Below are positions 1 to 8,495 of a stretch of DNA of 64,000 bases, piece by piece. Numbering within the stretch: position 1 is the stretch's first letter; each line of letters starts with the position of its first letter. This stretch comes from an uncultured Pseudomonadota bacterium. Its GTDB lineage: Bacteria > Pseudomonadota > Gammaproteobacteria > Burkholderiales > SG8-39. The position numbers and the translations under genes are program-made. The notes beneath the pieces are model-generated. The model worked only from the letters and a program-made list of their open reading frames with translations. It was not told where the DNA came from and did not search any database. The DNA lies in contig CAILKO010000035.1 in the NCBI GenBank assembly GCA_903834835.1, positions 248,539 to 312,538 of the forward strand. Reading direction: 5' to 3'.

Positions 1-2
1 TT

Positions 3-923
3 GCCGCCGGCGCGCAATCCGGGGCGGCCGCCTATCCTTCGAAGTCCGTGCGCATCGTCATTCCCTTTCCGCCCGGCGGCACGGCCGATCTGCTCGCGCG
101 CCTGTTCGCCGACCACCTGGCGAACACCTACAAGATCACGACGATCCCGGAGAGCCGCCCGGGCGGCGGCACGGTGCCTTCCACCGCCGCGGTCGCGGCG
201 GCCGAACCGGACGGTTACACACTGCTCCTCGGCTCGCCCTCGCTTGCGACCTACAAGGTGTTTTTCAAGAACCCGTCGGTGGACACCGAGCGCGATCTCG
301 CGCCGATTTCGCTGATGATGGTGAGCCCTTACGTGCTCGCCGTGAGCGCTTCGGTGCCCGCGAAGACGCTCGGCGAAGTGATCGCCTACGCCAAGGCGAA
401 TCCGGGCAAGCTGAAGTACGGCGGCTACGGCAGCCAGTACCTCGCCACCGAGTTCTTCAAGCAGGTCGCCGGCGTGGACCTCTATCACATCGGCTACAAG
501 GGCGATGCGCCGGCCATCACCGCGCTGATGACAGACGAAATACAGTTCCTGCTTTCGGTGCCGCTCACGCTGAAGCCGCACGTGGACAGCGGCAAGGTGC
601 GCGCGCTCTCGAGCTCGATGACCACCATGCGTTCGCCCGGCATGCCGAGCGTGCCGAACACCACCGAGGCGGGGCTGCCCGGATTCGATGTGTCGATCGC
701 CTTCGGACTCGTCGCGCCCGCGCGCACGCCGATGGACATCCGCGCGAAGCTTGCCAACGACGTGGCGCAGTTCGTCAAGAAGCCGGACGTGGTCTCGAAG
801 TTCCAGCAAGCCGGATTCCAGCCCGTGAGCAGCACGCCCGATGAGTATGCGCGGATGCTCTCGACGGATATCCGGCGCTGGGTGGAGATCGCGAAGCGCC
901 TGCCACCGATCGACGCACAGTAA
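3..923 (+). CDS. Bug/TctC-type TTT substrate-binding protein, 5' end cut by window edge
   Basis: Periplasmic solute-binding protein of the Bug family, which captures small carboxylates or related ligands for tripartite tricarboxylate transporters. The reading frame is open from base 3 and already codes for mature-protein sequence (SVRIVIPFPPGG, the Bug signature), so the start and signal peptide lie upstream of the window; the GTG at 48 is internal. Further hallmarks are PDGYTLLLG and the loop NPGKLKYGGYGS. About 306 residues are visible, nearly a full mature domain. A thiolase-fold gene starts 30 bp downstream, so it probably heads an operon with the next two genes. No membrane partner is nearby and the ligand cannot be read from sequence. 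Confidence 0.9.
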   Translation, partial: AAGAQSGAAAYPSKSVRIVIPFPPGGTADLLARLFADHLANTYKITTIPESRPGGGTVPSTAAVAAAEPDGYTLLLGSPSLATYKVFFKNPSVDTERDLAPISLMMVSPYVLAVSASVPAKTLGEVIAYAKANPGKLKYGGYGSQYLATEFFKQVAGVDLYHIGYKGDAPAITALMTDEIQFLLSVPLTLKPHVDSGKVRALSSSMTTMRSPGMPSVPNTTEAGLPGFDVSIAFGLVAPARTPMDIRAKLANDVAQFVKKPDVVSKFQQAGFQPVSSTPDEYARMLSTDIRRWVEIAKRLPPIDAQ

Positions 924-953
924 GCCGGCGGGATTCGACAGGCGGAGCGGCCG

Positions 954-2081
954 GTGACCGATACGAATTGCGCGATCGCCGGCATCGGCGAAACCGCCTA
1001 TGTGCGCGGCGCGGGCGCGAGCACGGTGCGGCTCGCGGCCGAGTGCTCGCTGCGCGCGATCCGCGACGCCGGCCTCGTGCCGGCGGACATCGACGGCATC
1101 ATCCTCTACTGGTTGTTCGAACCGCTCGATGCGGTGGACGTGGCAATGAGCCTCGGCATTCCGCGCCTTTCATGGATGCTGAATGTCGCAGGCGGCGGCA
1201 ACAACGGCGCGGGCGTCGTGACCACCGCGACCGCGGCGATCAACGCGGGGCTCGCGACCAACGTGCTGTGCCTGCACGCGGTGAACCGCTTTTCCGCGCG
1301 GCCCGACCGCAGCGGCGGGCCGAACCTGCTCGCGCCCTTCGGCCAGATCGCGGCGCCGCAGATGTTCGCGCTCTGGGCGCAGCGCCACATGCACGAATAC
1401 GGCACCACCGCTGAGCAGCTGGGCGAGATCGCGGTGACCTTCCGCCGCCACGCCGGCATGAACGAGCGCGCGCTGATGCGCAAGCCCATCACGCTTGAAG
1501 ACTATCTCGCGAGCCCGATGATCACCACACCCTTCCGGCTGCTCGATTGCTGCCTGGAAACCGATGGCGGCGCGGCATGCGTGGTCACCAGCACCGCGCG
1601 TGCGAAGGATCTGCGGCATCGCCCGGTGCACATCCTGGGCGGCGTATGCAACGCCTGGGGTCCCGCGGCGAACGAAGGCAGGACGGCGGATGAATACACC
1701 TCGCTCGGCTCGCGCTACGCGGGTCCGCGGCTCTGGGAGGGCACCGGTCTGCGTCCCCAGGACATGGATTTCGCCCAGCTCTACGACTGCTTCACGTACA
1801 GCGTGATCGCGCAGCTCGAGGACCTCGGCTTCTGCGGCAAAGGCGAGGGCGGCGCCTACGTCGAGGGTGGGCGCATCGGCATGCAGGGGGAGCTGCCGCT
1901 CAATACTTCGGGCGGACATCTGTCGGAAGGCTATGTGCGCACGATGAACCTCTTGAACGAGGCGGTGCGCCAGCTGCGCCGCGACTACGCCGGCACGCCG
2001 CGCCAGGTGCGGGACGCGCAGCTGGGGCTCGTGACCAGCGCGCCGAATCCGGGCAGCGCGGTCATCCTCGCGCGCGGCTGA
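954..2081 (+). CDS. Thiolase-fold (SCP2/lipid-transfer type) protein lacking the nucleophilic Cys
   Basis: 375-residue thiolase-superfamily protein with a GTG start. The N-terminal half aligns with the thiolase core, but where a thiolase has its acyl-accepting Cys this protein has Asn83 in GGGNNGAG. The C-terminal half carries YDCFTYSV and the NTSGGHLSEG loop, where the thiolase GHP histidine is also lost. A DUF35 gene follows 4 bp after its stop. Known precedent: thiolase-fold proteins of the Ltp2 type that pair with DUF35 proteins act as retro-aldolases on CoA thioesters instead of thiolases. I infer a similar aldol-cleaving or acyl-binding role; the substrate is unknown. A true thiolase activity looks unlikely. 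Confidence 0.85.
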   Translation: MTDTNCAIAGIGETAYVRGAGASTVRLAAECSLRAIRDAGLVPADIDGIILYWLFEPLDAVDVAMSLGIPRLSWMLNVAGGGNNGAGVVTTATAAINAGLATNVLCLHAVNRFSARPDRSGGPNLLAPFGQIAAPQMFALWAQRHMHEYGTTAEQLGEIAVTFRRHAGMNERALMRKPITLEDYLASPMITTPFRLLDCCLETDGGAACVVTSTARAKDLRHRPVHILGGVCNAWGPAANEGRTADEYTSLGSRYAGPRLWEGTGLRPQDMDFAQLYDCFTYSVIAQLEDLGFCGKGEGGAYVEGGRIGMQGELPLNTSGGHLSEGYVRTMNLLNEAVRQLRRDYAGTPRQVRDAQLGLVTSAPNPGSAVILARG

Positions 2082-2085
2082 TGCG

Positions 2086-2496
2086 ATGAGCGCCGACGCC
2101 TACGCCCTTCCCCTGCCGCGCCCCGGCCCGGACGATGCGGCCTTCTGGGCCGGTTGCAGGCGGCACGAGCTGCTGATCCAGCGCTGCGACGGCTGCACCG
2201 CGCTGCGCTGGTGGAATGCGCCGATGTGCGGGCGCTGCAATGCGCTGGAGGCGACGCCCGTGCGGGCGAGCGGGCGGGGAACGATATTCAGCTACACCAC
2301 GACGCATCGCGCCTTCAGTCCGGCCTGGCAAGGGAAGGTGCCGTATACCGTGGTCGTGGTCGAACTGGAAGAAGGCCCGCGCATGACCAGCATGCTTGTG
2401 GAAGCGCCGGCCGCGCTGCGCATCGGCCAGCACGTGGAGGTTGTGTTCGAGGATGTGACCGGAGAAGTGACCCTGCCGAAGTTCAGGGTGATCTGA
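2086..2496 (+). CDS. DUF35 zinc-ribbon/OB-fold protein
   Basis: 136-residue protein of the DUF35 (rubredoxin-like zinc ribbon plus OB-fold) family. Four zinc-ligand cysteines are intact: Cys34/Cys37 in CDGC and Cys48/Cys51 in CGRC. The OB-fold part follows (GRGTIFSYTTTHRAF, then EGPRMTSMLV). It begins 4 bp after the thiolase-fold gene, so the two are almost certainly translated together and form a complex, as in known thiolase-fold/DUF35 acyl-CoA enzymes, where the DUF35 partner helps hold the CoA substrate. The specific reaction is not evident. Confidence 0.88.
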   Translation: MSADAYALPLPRPGPDDAAFWAGCRRHELLIQRCDGCTALRWWNAPMCGRCNALEATPVRASGRGTIFSYTTTHRAFSPAWQGKVPYTVVVVELEEGPRMTSMLVEAPAALRIGQHVEVVFEDVTGEVTLPKFRVI

Positions 2497-2553
2497 GCAC
2501 GGAATGAAACCTGCGGCGGATGTCCGCCGCGCGTCATACACCGGGGGGGACAT

Positions 2554-3549
2554 ATGAAGAAGCAGGAACAGCTTTGCGACCCGCGAGTCATGCTGCCCGC
2601 GGCGCTGGCGGCACTGTGCGCATTCGCACCGCTCGCAGCCGAGGCCCAGACCCCGGCCTGGCCTGCGCGCCAGATCACGCTGGTGGTGCCCTATGCCACG
2701 GGCGGGCCGACGGACACCACCGCGCGCCTGCTCTCCGAGCACCTGAAGAACGCCTGGGGCCAGGCTGTCGTCGTGGAGAACCGTCCCGGGGCGAATGCGG
2801 TGGTTGGCACCCAGGCCGTGGCGCGCGCCGCGCCGGACGGCTACACCATCCTCTTCGGCGGCGGATCGCTCTCGTCCTACAAGACGCTGCTGAAAAAGCC
2901 CGAGGTCGATGTCGAACGCGAGCTCGCGCCGATCTCGCTCGTGATCGTCGTTCCGGTGGTGGTCACCCTGAGTCCGCAGACACCGGTCTCGACGATGGCC
3001 GAATTCATCGCCTATGCCAAAGCGCGCCCCGGCAAGCTCAACTACGGCAGCGGCGGCGGCGGCAACACGCTCACCGCCGAGGCCTTCGCCCAGGCGGCGG
3101 GCATCGAACTCACGCGTGTGAATTACAAGGGCGAGTCGCAGGTTGCGCTCGCCGTCTCACGAGACGAAGTACAGGTGGCCTTCGTTTCCCCGCTGTCGGT
3201 GAAACCGCTGCTGCAGGCCGGCAAGGTCAAGGCGCTCGCGCTCTCCACCGCGAAGATCCGCTCGCGCGCGCTGCCCGAGGTGCCCACTTCGCTCGAAGCG
3301 GGCATCGCGGGCCTGGACATGCCCGCGTGGTTCGGCCTGCTCGCACCGGCCGGCACCCCGGACGAGATCCGGCGCAAGCTCTCGCGCGAGGTCGCGGTGT
3401 TCTCGGCGCGCGCGGACATCAGCAGCCGCCTCGGCCAGTTCGGCATGGAGCCGGTGAGCAATACGCCGGAGGAATTCACGCGCATGATGGCTGCGGAAGC
3501 CGCGAAGTATGCGCAGATCGCGCGCAGCGCGAAGATCGAACCCGAATGA
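2554..3549 (+). CDS. Bug/TctC-type TTT substrate-binding protein
   Basis: 331-residue secreted binding protein. A run GGGGGGA lies just upstream of the ATG. The N-terminus is an export signal ending near AAEAQTPAWP, followed by the Bug hallmarks ITLVVPYATGGPTD, VVENRPGANAVVG and PDGYTILFGGG. It resembles the Bug protein at the left edge in order and spacing of motifs (for example FKNPSVDTERDLAPISL there and LKKPEVDVERELAPISL here), so the two are probably paralogues. It sits between two thiolase-fold/DUF35 modules, which suggests that the ligand it captures is fed to those enzymes. No transporter membrane component is visible. Confidence 0.92.
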   Translation: MKKQEQLCDPRVMLPAALAALCAFAPLAAEAQTPAWPARQITLVVPYATGGPTDTTARLLSEHLKNAWGQAVVVENRPGANAVVGTQAVARAAPDGYTILFGGGSLSSYKTLLKKPEVDVERELAPISLVIVVPVVVTLSPQTPVSTMAEFIAYAKARPGKLNYGSGGGGNTLTAEAFAQAAGIELTRVNYKGESQVALAVSRDEVQVAFVSPLSVKPLLQAGKVKALALSTAKIRSRALPEVPTSLEAGIAGLDMPAWFGLLAPAGTPDEIRRKLSREVAVFSARADISSRLGQFGMEPVSNTPEEFTRMMAAEAAKYAQIARSAKIEPE

Positions 3550-3577
3550 GCCGGAATACACGGAAGAGGAGTTGCAG

Positions 3578-4744
3578 ATGAGCCTGAAGGACACCGCCAT
3601 CATCGCCCATGCGGAACTCAAGGTGATGGAGCGCAGCGACCGCGATGTGTGGCAGCTCGGCGCCGAAGTTCTGGAGCAGTTGCTCGATCGCAGCGGCCTG
3701 GAGAAGCGCGAGATCGACGGCCTTGCGATGGCAACCTCGAGCACCGGCGCGGGCAACATGTTCTGGCCGCAGGCCACTGCGGACATGCTCGGCCTCGAGC
3801 TCGATTACTGCGACGAAGTCATGATGGGTGGCTGCTCGCCGGTCGCCTGCGTGGCACGCGCGGCAGCGGCGATCAACGCCGGCCTGTGCACCACCGTGCT
3901 GATCCTCTACGCAGACACCGGCGTCGCCGAACCGAACGCGCACGACCGGAGCTACCGGCGCGAATGGACCGAGCCCTACGGCCTCATGGGTCCACCCGGC
4001 GGCTTCGGCCTGCTCACCCGGAGCTACGAGCAGCGCTATGGTCTGGACTACGCGCTGCTCGGCAAGCTCGCGGTGACCCAGCGTAACCACGCGCTGCTGA
4101 ATGACATGGCCTGCGAGAAACTGAGGAAACCCATCACGGTGGCGGACTATCTCGGTTCGCGCATGATTGCCGAGCCGATCCGGCTGCTCGACTGCGTGAT
4201 GCGCGCCGACGGCGCGGCCGGTCTGATTCTGACGAGCCGAAAGCGTGCCAAGGAAAAGGGCATCGCGCGCTACGTCGTGCCCACCGGCTACGCGGAGCGC
4301 GTGAACTACCGCGCGGGCGAGGCCTTTGCCGATCCGCTGGAGAGCGGCCACGTGGTGGCGGGCCCGCGTGCGCTCAAGCAGGCAGGCATCGCGATCGGAG
4401 ACATCGCCTCCTTCCATCCGTACGACGATTTTCTGATCGCGATGGTGCTGCAGATGGAGGCGCTCGGCTTCTGCAGGCCGGGCGAGGGCATGGCCTATGT
4501 GCGCGACACGAACTTTGCCTATGACGGCGATCTCCCGCTCAATACGGGCGGGGGACAGATTTCCGCAGGGCAGGCCGCCTGCTCGTCGGAGAACCTGGTC
4601 GAAGCGGTCGAGCAGCTCATGGGCGAGGCCGGCGCGCGCCAGGTGCGCGATACGCGCAATGCGCTCGTCACCGGCATCGGCTGGATCAACTATGGACGCA
4701 ACTGGGGTGCGAGCGCAGCCCTGGTGCTCGAGCCGGGAGCCTGA
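3578..4744 (+). CDS. Thiolase-fold (SCP2/lipid-transfer type) protein, nucleophile position retained
   Basis: 388-residue thiolase-superfamily protein. The frame is open further upstream, but ATG 3578 follows a clear GGAAGAGGAG ribosome-binding site and starts at the usual N-terminus. It is a distant paralogue of the protein at 954-2081. Here the nucleophile position is a cysteine (Cys86 in MMGGCSPVA), while the C-terminal loop reads NTGGGQISAGQ, so the GHP histidine is lost. It is followed after 1 bp by a DUF35-like partner. It may act on CoA thioesters as a condensing or retro-aldol enzyme, but substrate and direction cannot be told from sequence. Confidence 0.85.
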   Translation: MSLKDTAIIAHAELKVMERSDRDVWQLGAEVLEQLLDRSGLEKREIDGLAMATSSTGAGNMFWPQATADMLGLELDYCDEVMMGGCSPVACVARAAAAINAGLCTTVLILYADTGVAEPNAHDRSYRREWTEPYGLMGPPGGFGLLTRSYEQRYGLDYALLGKLAVTQRNHALLNDMACEKLRKPITVADYLGSRMIAEPIRLLDCVMRADGAAGLILTSRKRAKEKGIARYVVPTGYAERVNYRAGEAFADPLESGHVVAGPRALKQAGIAIGDIASFHPYDDFLIAMVLQMEALGFCRPGEGMAYVRDTNFAYDGDLPLNTGGGQISAGQAACSSENLVEAVEQLMGEAGARQVRDTRNALVTGIGWINYGRNWGASAALVLEPGA

Positions 4745-4745
4745 G

Positions 4746-5171
4746 ATGAACGCCGAACTGAACGACACCCTGGCCGTTGCGCGTGTGCTGAAACCGTATT
4801 CCTTCAGCCTGCCGTTCTGGGACGCCACGCGCGAGAAGAAACTGCTCATCCAGTACTGCCGCGCAAGCGGGCGCTACCAGCACCCGGTGAGACCGACCAG
4901 CATCTACACCGGCAGGCGGAGCGATCTCGAGTGGCGCGAAGTCTCCGGCCGGGGCACGCTCTACTCCTGGACGATCGCCGATCGCGGGCCGCCGGCTTTC
5001 CGCGGCCACGAGCCCTATGCGGTGGCGAGCGTGATGCTGGAAGAGGGGGCGCTGTTCATCGCCAACCTGGTGCACTGCAGCCGCGACGCGCTCCTGGAGG
5101 GCATGAAACTCGTGCCCAGCTGGCATCCGCTCGGCGACGGCCGGCATCTGCCCATGTTCCAGCCCGCCTGA
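4746..5171 (+). CDS. DUF35-like OB-fold protein with degenerate zinc ribbon
   Basis: 141-residue protein starting 1 bp after the thiolase-fold gene, so it is translationally coupled to it. The OB-fold part is recognisable (GRGTLYSWTIADRG, EPYAVASVMLEEGALFIANL). Where the family normally has CxxC...CxxC, only Cys38 remains; the stretch reads IQYCRASGRYQHPVRPTSIY, so zinc binding is probably lost. The partner thiolase-fold subunit at 3578-4744 keeps its Cys, the reverse of the first pair. The product most likely remains a structural or substrate-binding partner. A strong GC-rich hairpin follows the stop. Confidence 0.82.
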   Translation: MNAELNDTLAVARVLKPYSFSLPFWDATREKKLLIQYCRASGRYQHPVRPTSIYTGRRSDLEWREVSGRGTLYSWTIADRGPPAFRGHEPYAVASVMLEEGALFIANLVHCSRDALLEGMKLVPSWHPLGDGRHLPMFQPA

Positions 5172-5178
5172 GCGCGGC

Positions 5179-5211
5179 CCCCGCCCTCCTCCGGGGAGGA
5201 ACAGGGCGGGG
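5179..5211. terminator. GC-rich hairpin between convergent genes
   Basis: Inverted repeat CCCCGCCCT / AGGGCGGGG with an inner CCTCC/GGAGG stem. It lies 7 bp after the stop of the DUF35-like gene and faces the convergent aldolase gene. There is no T-run, so it is not a classical intrinsic terminator; it could stall polymerase or protect the 3' end. Confidence 0.45.
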
Positions 5212-5224
5212 TGCAGCATAGATG

Positions 5225-5240
5225 GTAACGTATACGTTAC
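5225..5240. repeat. Dispersed intergenic palindrome, copy 1
   Basis: Perfect 16-bp palindrome GTAACGTATACGTTAC in the gap between two convergent genes, 8 bp from the aldolase stop codon. It is AT-rich in a GC-rich genome and shares the GTAAC...GTTAC core with three other intergenic palindromes near 31.5, 47.0 and 62.5 kb. It is the most divergent of the four in its centre and flanks. Confidence 0.7.
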
Positions 5241-5248
5241 TAGTTATA

Positions 5249-6151
5249 TCACGCAGGCTTCTTTTTCGCCTTCACGGGCCGCGCGGACTTGCGCGCAGCC
5301 GGCCTTGCTGTCTTCCCGGCTTTCGAGGACTTCGCGGCGCTTGCGGCTTTTGCGGACTTTGCGGACTTTGCCGGCTTCGAGGCCTTCGACGGACGGTCGT
5401 CGTTGATCGAGGTCGTCATGCCGGAGCGCATCGCGTAGTACTCCCAGGAGCGGTTCAGTCCCACCGAGAGCTGGAGCGTCTTCACCTGGGTGTCGATCTC
5501 CTTGTCGGTGAGGTACTTGATGTTGCCCCGCCCGGTGGAGAGTCTCAGCATGTGCGCGTTCATCAGCAGTTCCGCGTTCACCTTGAGTGCGATGGACGTG
5601 AATACCGTGTTCTTCAGATCGAGCGTCGCGACGACCGTGCCGTGGCCGCGCATCAGACAGGCGCTGCCCTTGCCGAGGGCCTGCTGCAGCGAACGGCCGG
5701 ATTCGTTGTTCGTCACCATGAGCTCGCCGTCGTCCGGGAAGTCGTCGCGGATGTCCCAGATCGGAATCTCGCGCCCGAGCGACACGGAGGGCACGGCGAT
5801 CGGCCGGATGGAGTTTCCGCTCACCGAGAACGGCAGCAGCGGATAGGCGTGGTTGTGGCAGACCGACATGACATCCGGACGCGCCTTGAAGACCTCGCCG
5901 TGGATGAAGCGCTCGAAATACATCACGCGGCCGCGCGGGTCGATCGGGTTGCTGTCGAGGTCGTACTCCATGATGTCGGCAGCTTCGACGAGCAACGGCG
6001 CGCGCGAGCGCGCGAGCAGGTAGCGATCGGCCCGCTCCGGATGACGCACGCTGATGTGGCCGAAAACGTCGACCACGCCCTCGTTTGCAAGGATGCGGTT
6101 CGCGATCACCAGATCGTGTATGGTCTGCTTGAGCAATGCGCTGCCGGACAT
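5249..6151 (-). CDS. Class II aldolase/adducin-family protein with lysine-rich tail
   Basis: 300-residue protein. Residues from about 5 to 225 form the class II aldolase/adducin domain (zinc-dependent aldolases such as fuculose-phosphate aldolase, and decarboxylases of the same fold). The zinc-site signatures SVCHNHAYPL and MRGHGTVVA are present. The final 55 or so residues are an unusual Ala/Lys/Ser-rich repeat (KSAKSAKAAS, then ARKSARPVKAKKKP), like histone H1-type tails, which could bind nucleic acid or be disordered. The ATG has a strong GAGGAGG site upstream. The substrate is not recognisable; the gene stands alone between divergent and convergent neighbours. Confidence 0.87.
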   Translation of the reverse strand: MSGSALLKQTIHDLVIANRILANEGVVDVFGHISVRHPERADRYLLARSRAPLLVEAADIMEYDLDSNPIDPRGRVMYFERFIHGEVFKARPDVMSVCHNHAYPLLPFSVSGNSIRPIAVPSVSLGREIPIWDIRDDFPDDGELMVTNNESGRSLQQALGKGSACLMRGHGTVVATLDLKNTVFTSIALKVNAELLMNAHMLRLSTGRGNIKYLTDKEIDTQVKTLQLSVGLNRSWEYYAMRSGMTTSINDDRPSKASKPAKSAKSAKAASAAKSSKAGKTARPAARKSARPVKAKKKPA

Positions 6152-6319
6152 GCTTACCCCTCCTCAGGTTTTCGACGCCGCGCCCGCTGGCGGGGCATTC
6201 CGGGCCGATTCTATAGTTCTCCGACGCTGCCCACGCCCCGGGGCGTGCCGCGCGGCCTACCCACCCGCGCGGCCTTCGCATAAACTTTCGCCTCCCTTAC
6301 AGGAGACAACCGAATCGTG

Positions 6320-7315
6320 ATGATTTCCAAGCTGCTGCCGGCGCTCGCAATCGCCGCCGCCGTCACTGCCGCATACGCGCCGATCGCCGGCGCCCAGGCC
6401 CAAGACAACTGGCCGAACCGTCCGATCCGCATGATCATCCCTACCGCCGCCGGCGGCGGCAGCGACGTGCTCGGCCGACTGGTCGCGAACCACCTCAGCA
6501 CTGCCCTCGGCCAGCCCGTGGTGCCGGACAACCGGCCGGGTGCGGGCGGCATCGTCGGCGTGAGCGCGATCAAGGCCGCGCCGGCCGACGGCTACACCAT
6601 CGGCTTCTCGAACAGCAGCCAGGCGGTGCACTCGCCGCTGATGCAGGCGCCGGCACCCTACGACCCCACAAAGGATCTGGATGCGATCGCACCGGTGAAC
6701 AAGGTGCTCATCGTGCTGACCGCGCACACCTCGATGGCCTACCGGAACCTGCGCGAGCTCGTGGACTACGCGCGCGCAAACCCCGGCAAGCTCAGCTACG
6801 GCAGTCAGGGCTCGGGCACGCTCGGACACTTCTGGGTGGAGATGCTGAAAAGGCGGGAAAAGATCGACATCGTGCACGTGCCCTACAAGGGGGCCGGACC
6901 CGCGGCACAGGCGCTCATCGCGGGCGAGGTGCACATCAGCATTGCCGATCTGTTCGGCATCGGTGGCAACATCGACTCACCCCGTATGCGCATACTCGTT
7001 CAGTTGAGCGGACAGCGTTCGGCCCGTCTGCCGAATGTGGAGAGCGCGCGGGAAGCAGGCTACCCGGATCTCGCCTCTGATTTCTGGTTCGGTTTCATCG
7101 GCCCGCGCGGCATGCCGCCCGGGATCGTCAAGAGACTGAACGAGGAAATCAACCGGATCTCCGCGCTGCCGGATGTGCTGAGCCGCATCAACGCGGCCGG
7201 GAACGAGCGCATGGCGATCGACCCGGCAGCGTTCACGGCGCTCATCGCGGGCGAGCACAAGACCTATGTCCCGGTTTTCAAGGAACTGGGGCTGACGCCG
7301 GCTGCGGCAAAATAG
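6320..7315 (+). CDS. Bug/TctC-type TTT substrate-binding protein
   Basis: 331-residue secreted Bug protein. GTG 6317 and ATG 6320 are both in frame behind AGGAGA; the ATG is preferred. The signal peptide ends near AGAQAQDNWPNRP. Hallmarks are IRMIIPTAAGGGSDVLGR, PDNRPGAGGIVG, ADGYTIGFSNSSQAVH and DIVHVPYKGAGPAAQ. It is clearly related to the next two Bug genes (shared PYDPTKDLDAI-type and LRELVDYARANPGK segments), so the three look like a local family expansion. Ligand unknown. Confidence 0.92.
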   Translation: MISKLLPALAIAAAVTAAYAPIAGAQAQDNWPNRPIRMIIPTAAGGGSDVLGRLVANHLSTALGQPVVPDNRPGAGGIVGVSAIKAAPADGYTIGFSNSSQAVHSPLMQAPAPYDPTKDLDAIAPVNKVLIVLTAHTSMAYRNLRELVDYARANPGKLSYGSQGSGTLGHFWVEMLKRREKIDIVHVPYKGAGPAAQALIAGEVHISIADLFGIGGNIDSPRMRILVQLSGQRSARLPNVESAREAGYPDLASDFWFGFIGPRGMPPGIVKRLNEEINRISALPDVLSRINAAGNERMAIDPAAFTALIAGEHKTYVPVFKELGLTPAAAK

Positions 7316-7377
7316 CAGGGTTTCGCATTCAATGCGCGCGCCGATCCGCGCGCCCATTCCACCGAAAGGAGATGAAG

Positions 7378-8355
7378 ATGAATTTCAGCAAGATAACCTT
7401 GAGTCTGGCCGCGGCTGGAAGTCTGTGCGCCGCGCTGCCGGCATCCGCACAGGATGCTTTCCCGAACAAGCCGATCCGCATGGTCCTGCCAACCGGTGCC
7501 GGCAGCGGCAGCGACATCATGGGCCGCCAGATCGCGGCCATCGTGTCGCAGAGCATCGGCCAGAATCTGCTCCCGGACAATCGCCCGGGCGGCTCCGGTG
7601 CCGTCGGGCTGAACATCGTGCGCACTGCACCCGCTGACGGCTATACGATCGCGTTCACCAATGTGAGCCAGGTCGTGCATGCGCCGCTGCTCATGACCCC
7701 GCCGCCCTTCGATCCGGTACGCGACTTCGAAGCGGTCCAGATCACCTACAACGTGCTGCTCATGCTGAATGCGCATGTCTCCCAGCCGTACAAGACGTTG
7801 CGGGAACTCGTCGACTACGCCCGCGCGAACCCGAACAAGATCAGCTACGCGAGTGCGGGCACCGGCACCATCTCGCATCTCTGGATGGAGTTTCTCAAGA
7901 AGCGTCAGGGTCTGCAGATGACCCACATTCCCTACAAGGGTTCGGGCCCGGCCTGGCAGTCTCTGGTGGCCGGGGAGACGCATCTCAATGCAGCCGAGAC
8001 CGTCACCATGGGCGGACCCGCCGGCCATGCGAATACGCGCGTGCTGGTACTGCTCTCCGACCGGGCATCGGCGCGCCTGCCGAACGTGCAGACCGTGCGC
8101 GACGCCGGCTTTGCCGAGATGCGCACCGATTTCTGGCTGGGCTTCCTGACCACCAAGGGCACGCCGGCCCCGATCGTTAGAAAGCTGAACGAGGAAATCA
8201 ACAAGGCCATGGCAACGCCGAAGATGCGCGAACTCGTCGAGAAGGCCGGCGGCGAACTGCTCGTCAATGACCCGGCCGGGGCCGCCGCGATCCTCGCGAA
8301 CGACTACAAGACCTGGGTGCCGATCGTGAAGGAGCTCGGCGTCAAGGCGGAGTAG
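7378..8355 (+). CDS. Bug/TctC-type TTT substrate-binding protein, tandem paralogue 1
   Basis: 325-residue secreted Bug protein. ATG 7378 is chosen over ATG 7372 because AAAGGAG (7366-7371) sits 6 nt upstream of it. Signal peptide to about ALPASAQ, then DAFPNKPIRMVLPTGAGSGSD. It is strikingly similar to the next gene along its whole length (shared ADGYTIAFTNVSQVVHAPLL-type segment, HLWMEFLKKR, MTHIPYKGSGPAWQ, EMRTDFWLGF, NDYKTWVPI), so the two arose by recent duplication. A strong intrinsic terminator follows, so it is expressed separately from its copy. Confidence 0.92.
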   Translation: MNFSKITLSLAAAGSLCAALPASAQDAFPNKPIRMVLPTGAGSGSDIMGRQIAAIVSQSIGQNLLPDNRPGGSGAVGLNIVRTAPADGYTIAFTNVSQVVHAPLLMTPPPFDPVRDFEAVQITYNVLLMLNAHVSQPYKTLRELVDYARANPNKISYASAGTGTISHLWMEFLKKRQGLQMTHIPYKGSGPAWQSLVAGETHLNAAETVTMGGPAGHANTRVLVLLSDRASARLPNVQTVRDAGFAEMRTDFWLGFLTTKGTPAPIVRKLNEEINKAMATPKMRELVEKAGGELLVNDPAGAAAILANDYKTWVPIVKELGVKAE

Positions 8356-8379
8356 ACGTCCCGAATCGTGCATGCGACC

Positions 8380-8406
8380 AAGGGGGCTGCGGCCCCCTTT
8401 GTTTTT
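8380..8406 (+). terminator. Intrinsic terminator
   Basis: Stem AAGGGGGC/GCCCCCTT with loop TGCG, followed by TGTTTTT, 24 bp after the stop of the Bug gene. A textbook Rho-independent terminator, closely matching the one after the next Bug gene. Confidence 0.9.
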
Positions 8407-8495
8407 GCGCGATCGCCGGATCGTGGCGCTATCATCGTCCCGGGGAGGAGGCGCCCGTTGCGCCTCCCGGACGCCGTTCAAGGAGAGGTGGAGCC

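Noticed and set aside
5290..5400. Short direct repeats in the aldolase C-terminal coding region
   Set aside because: They are codon repeats for the Lys/Ala tail, not a mobile or CRISPR-like element.
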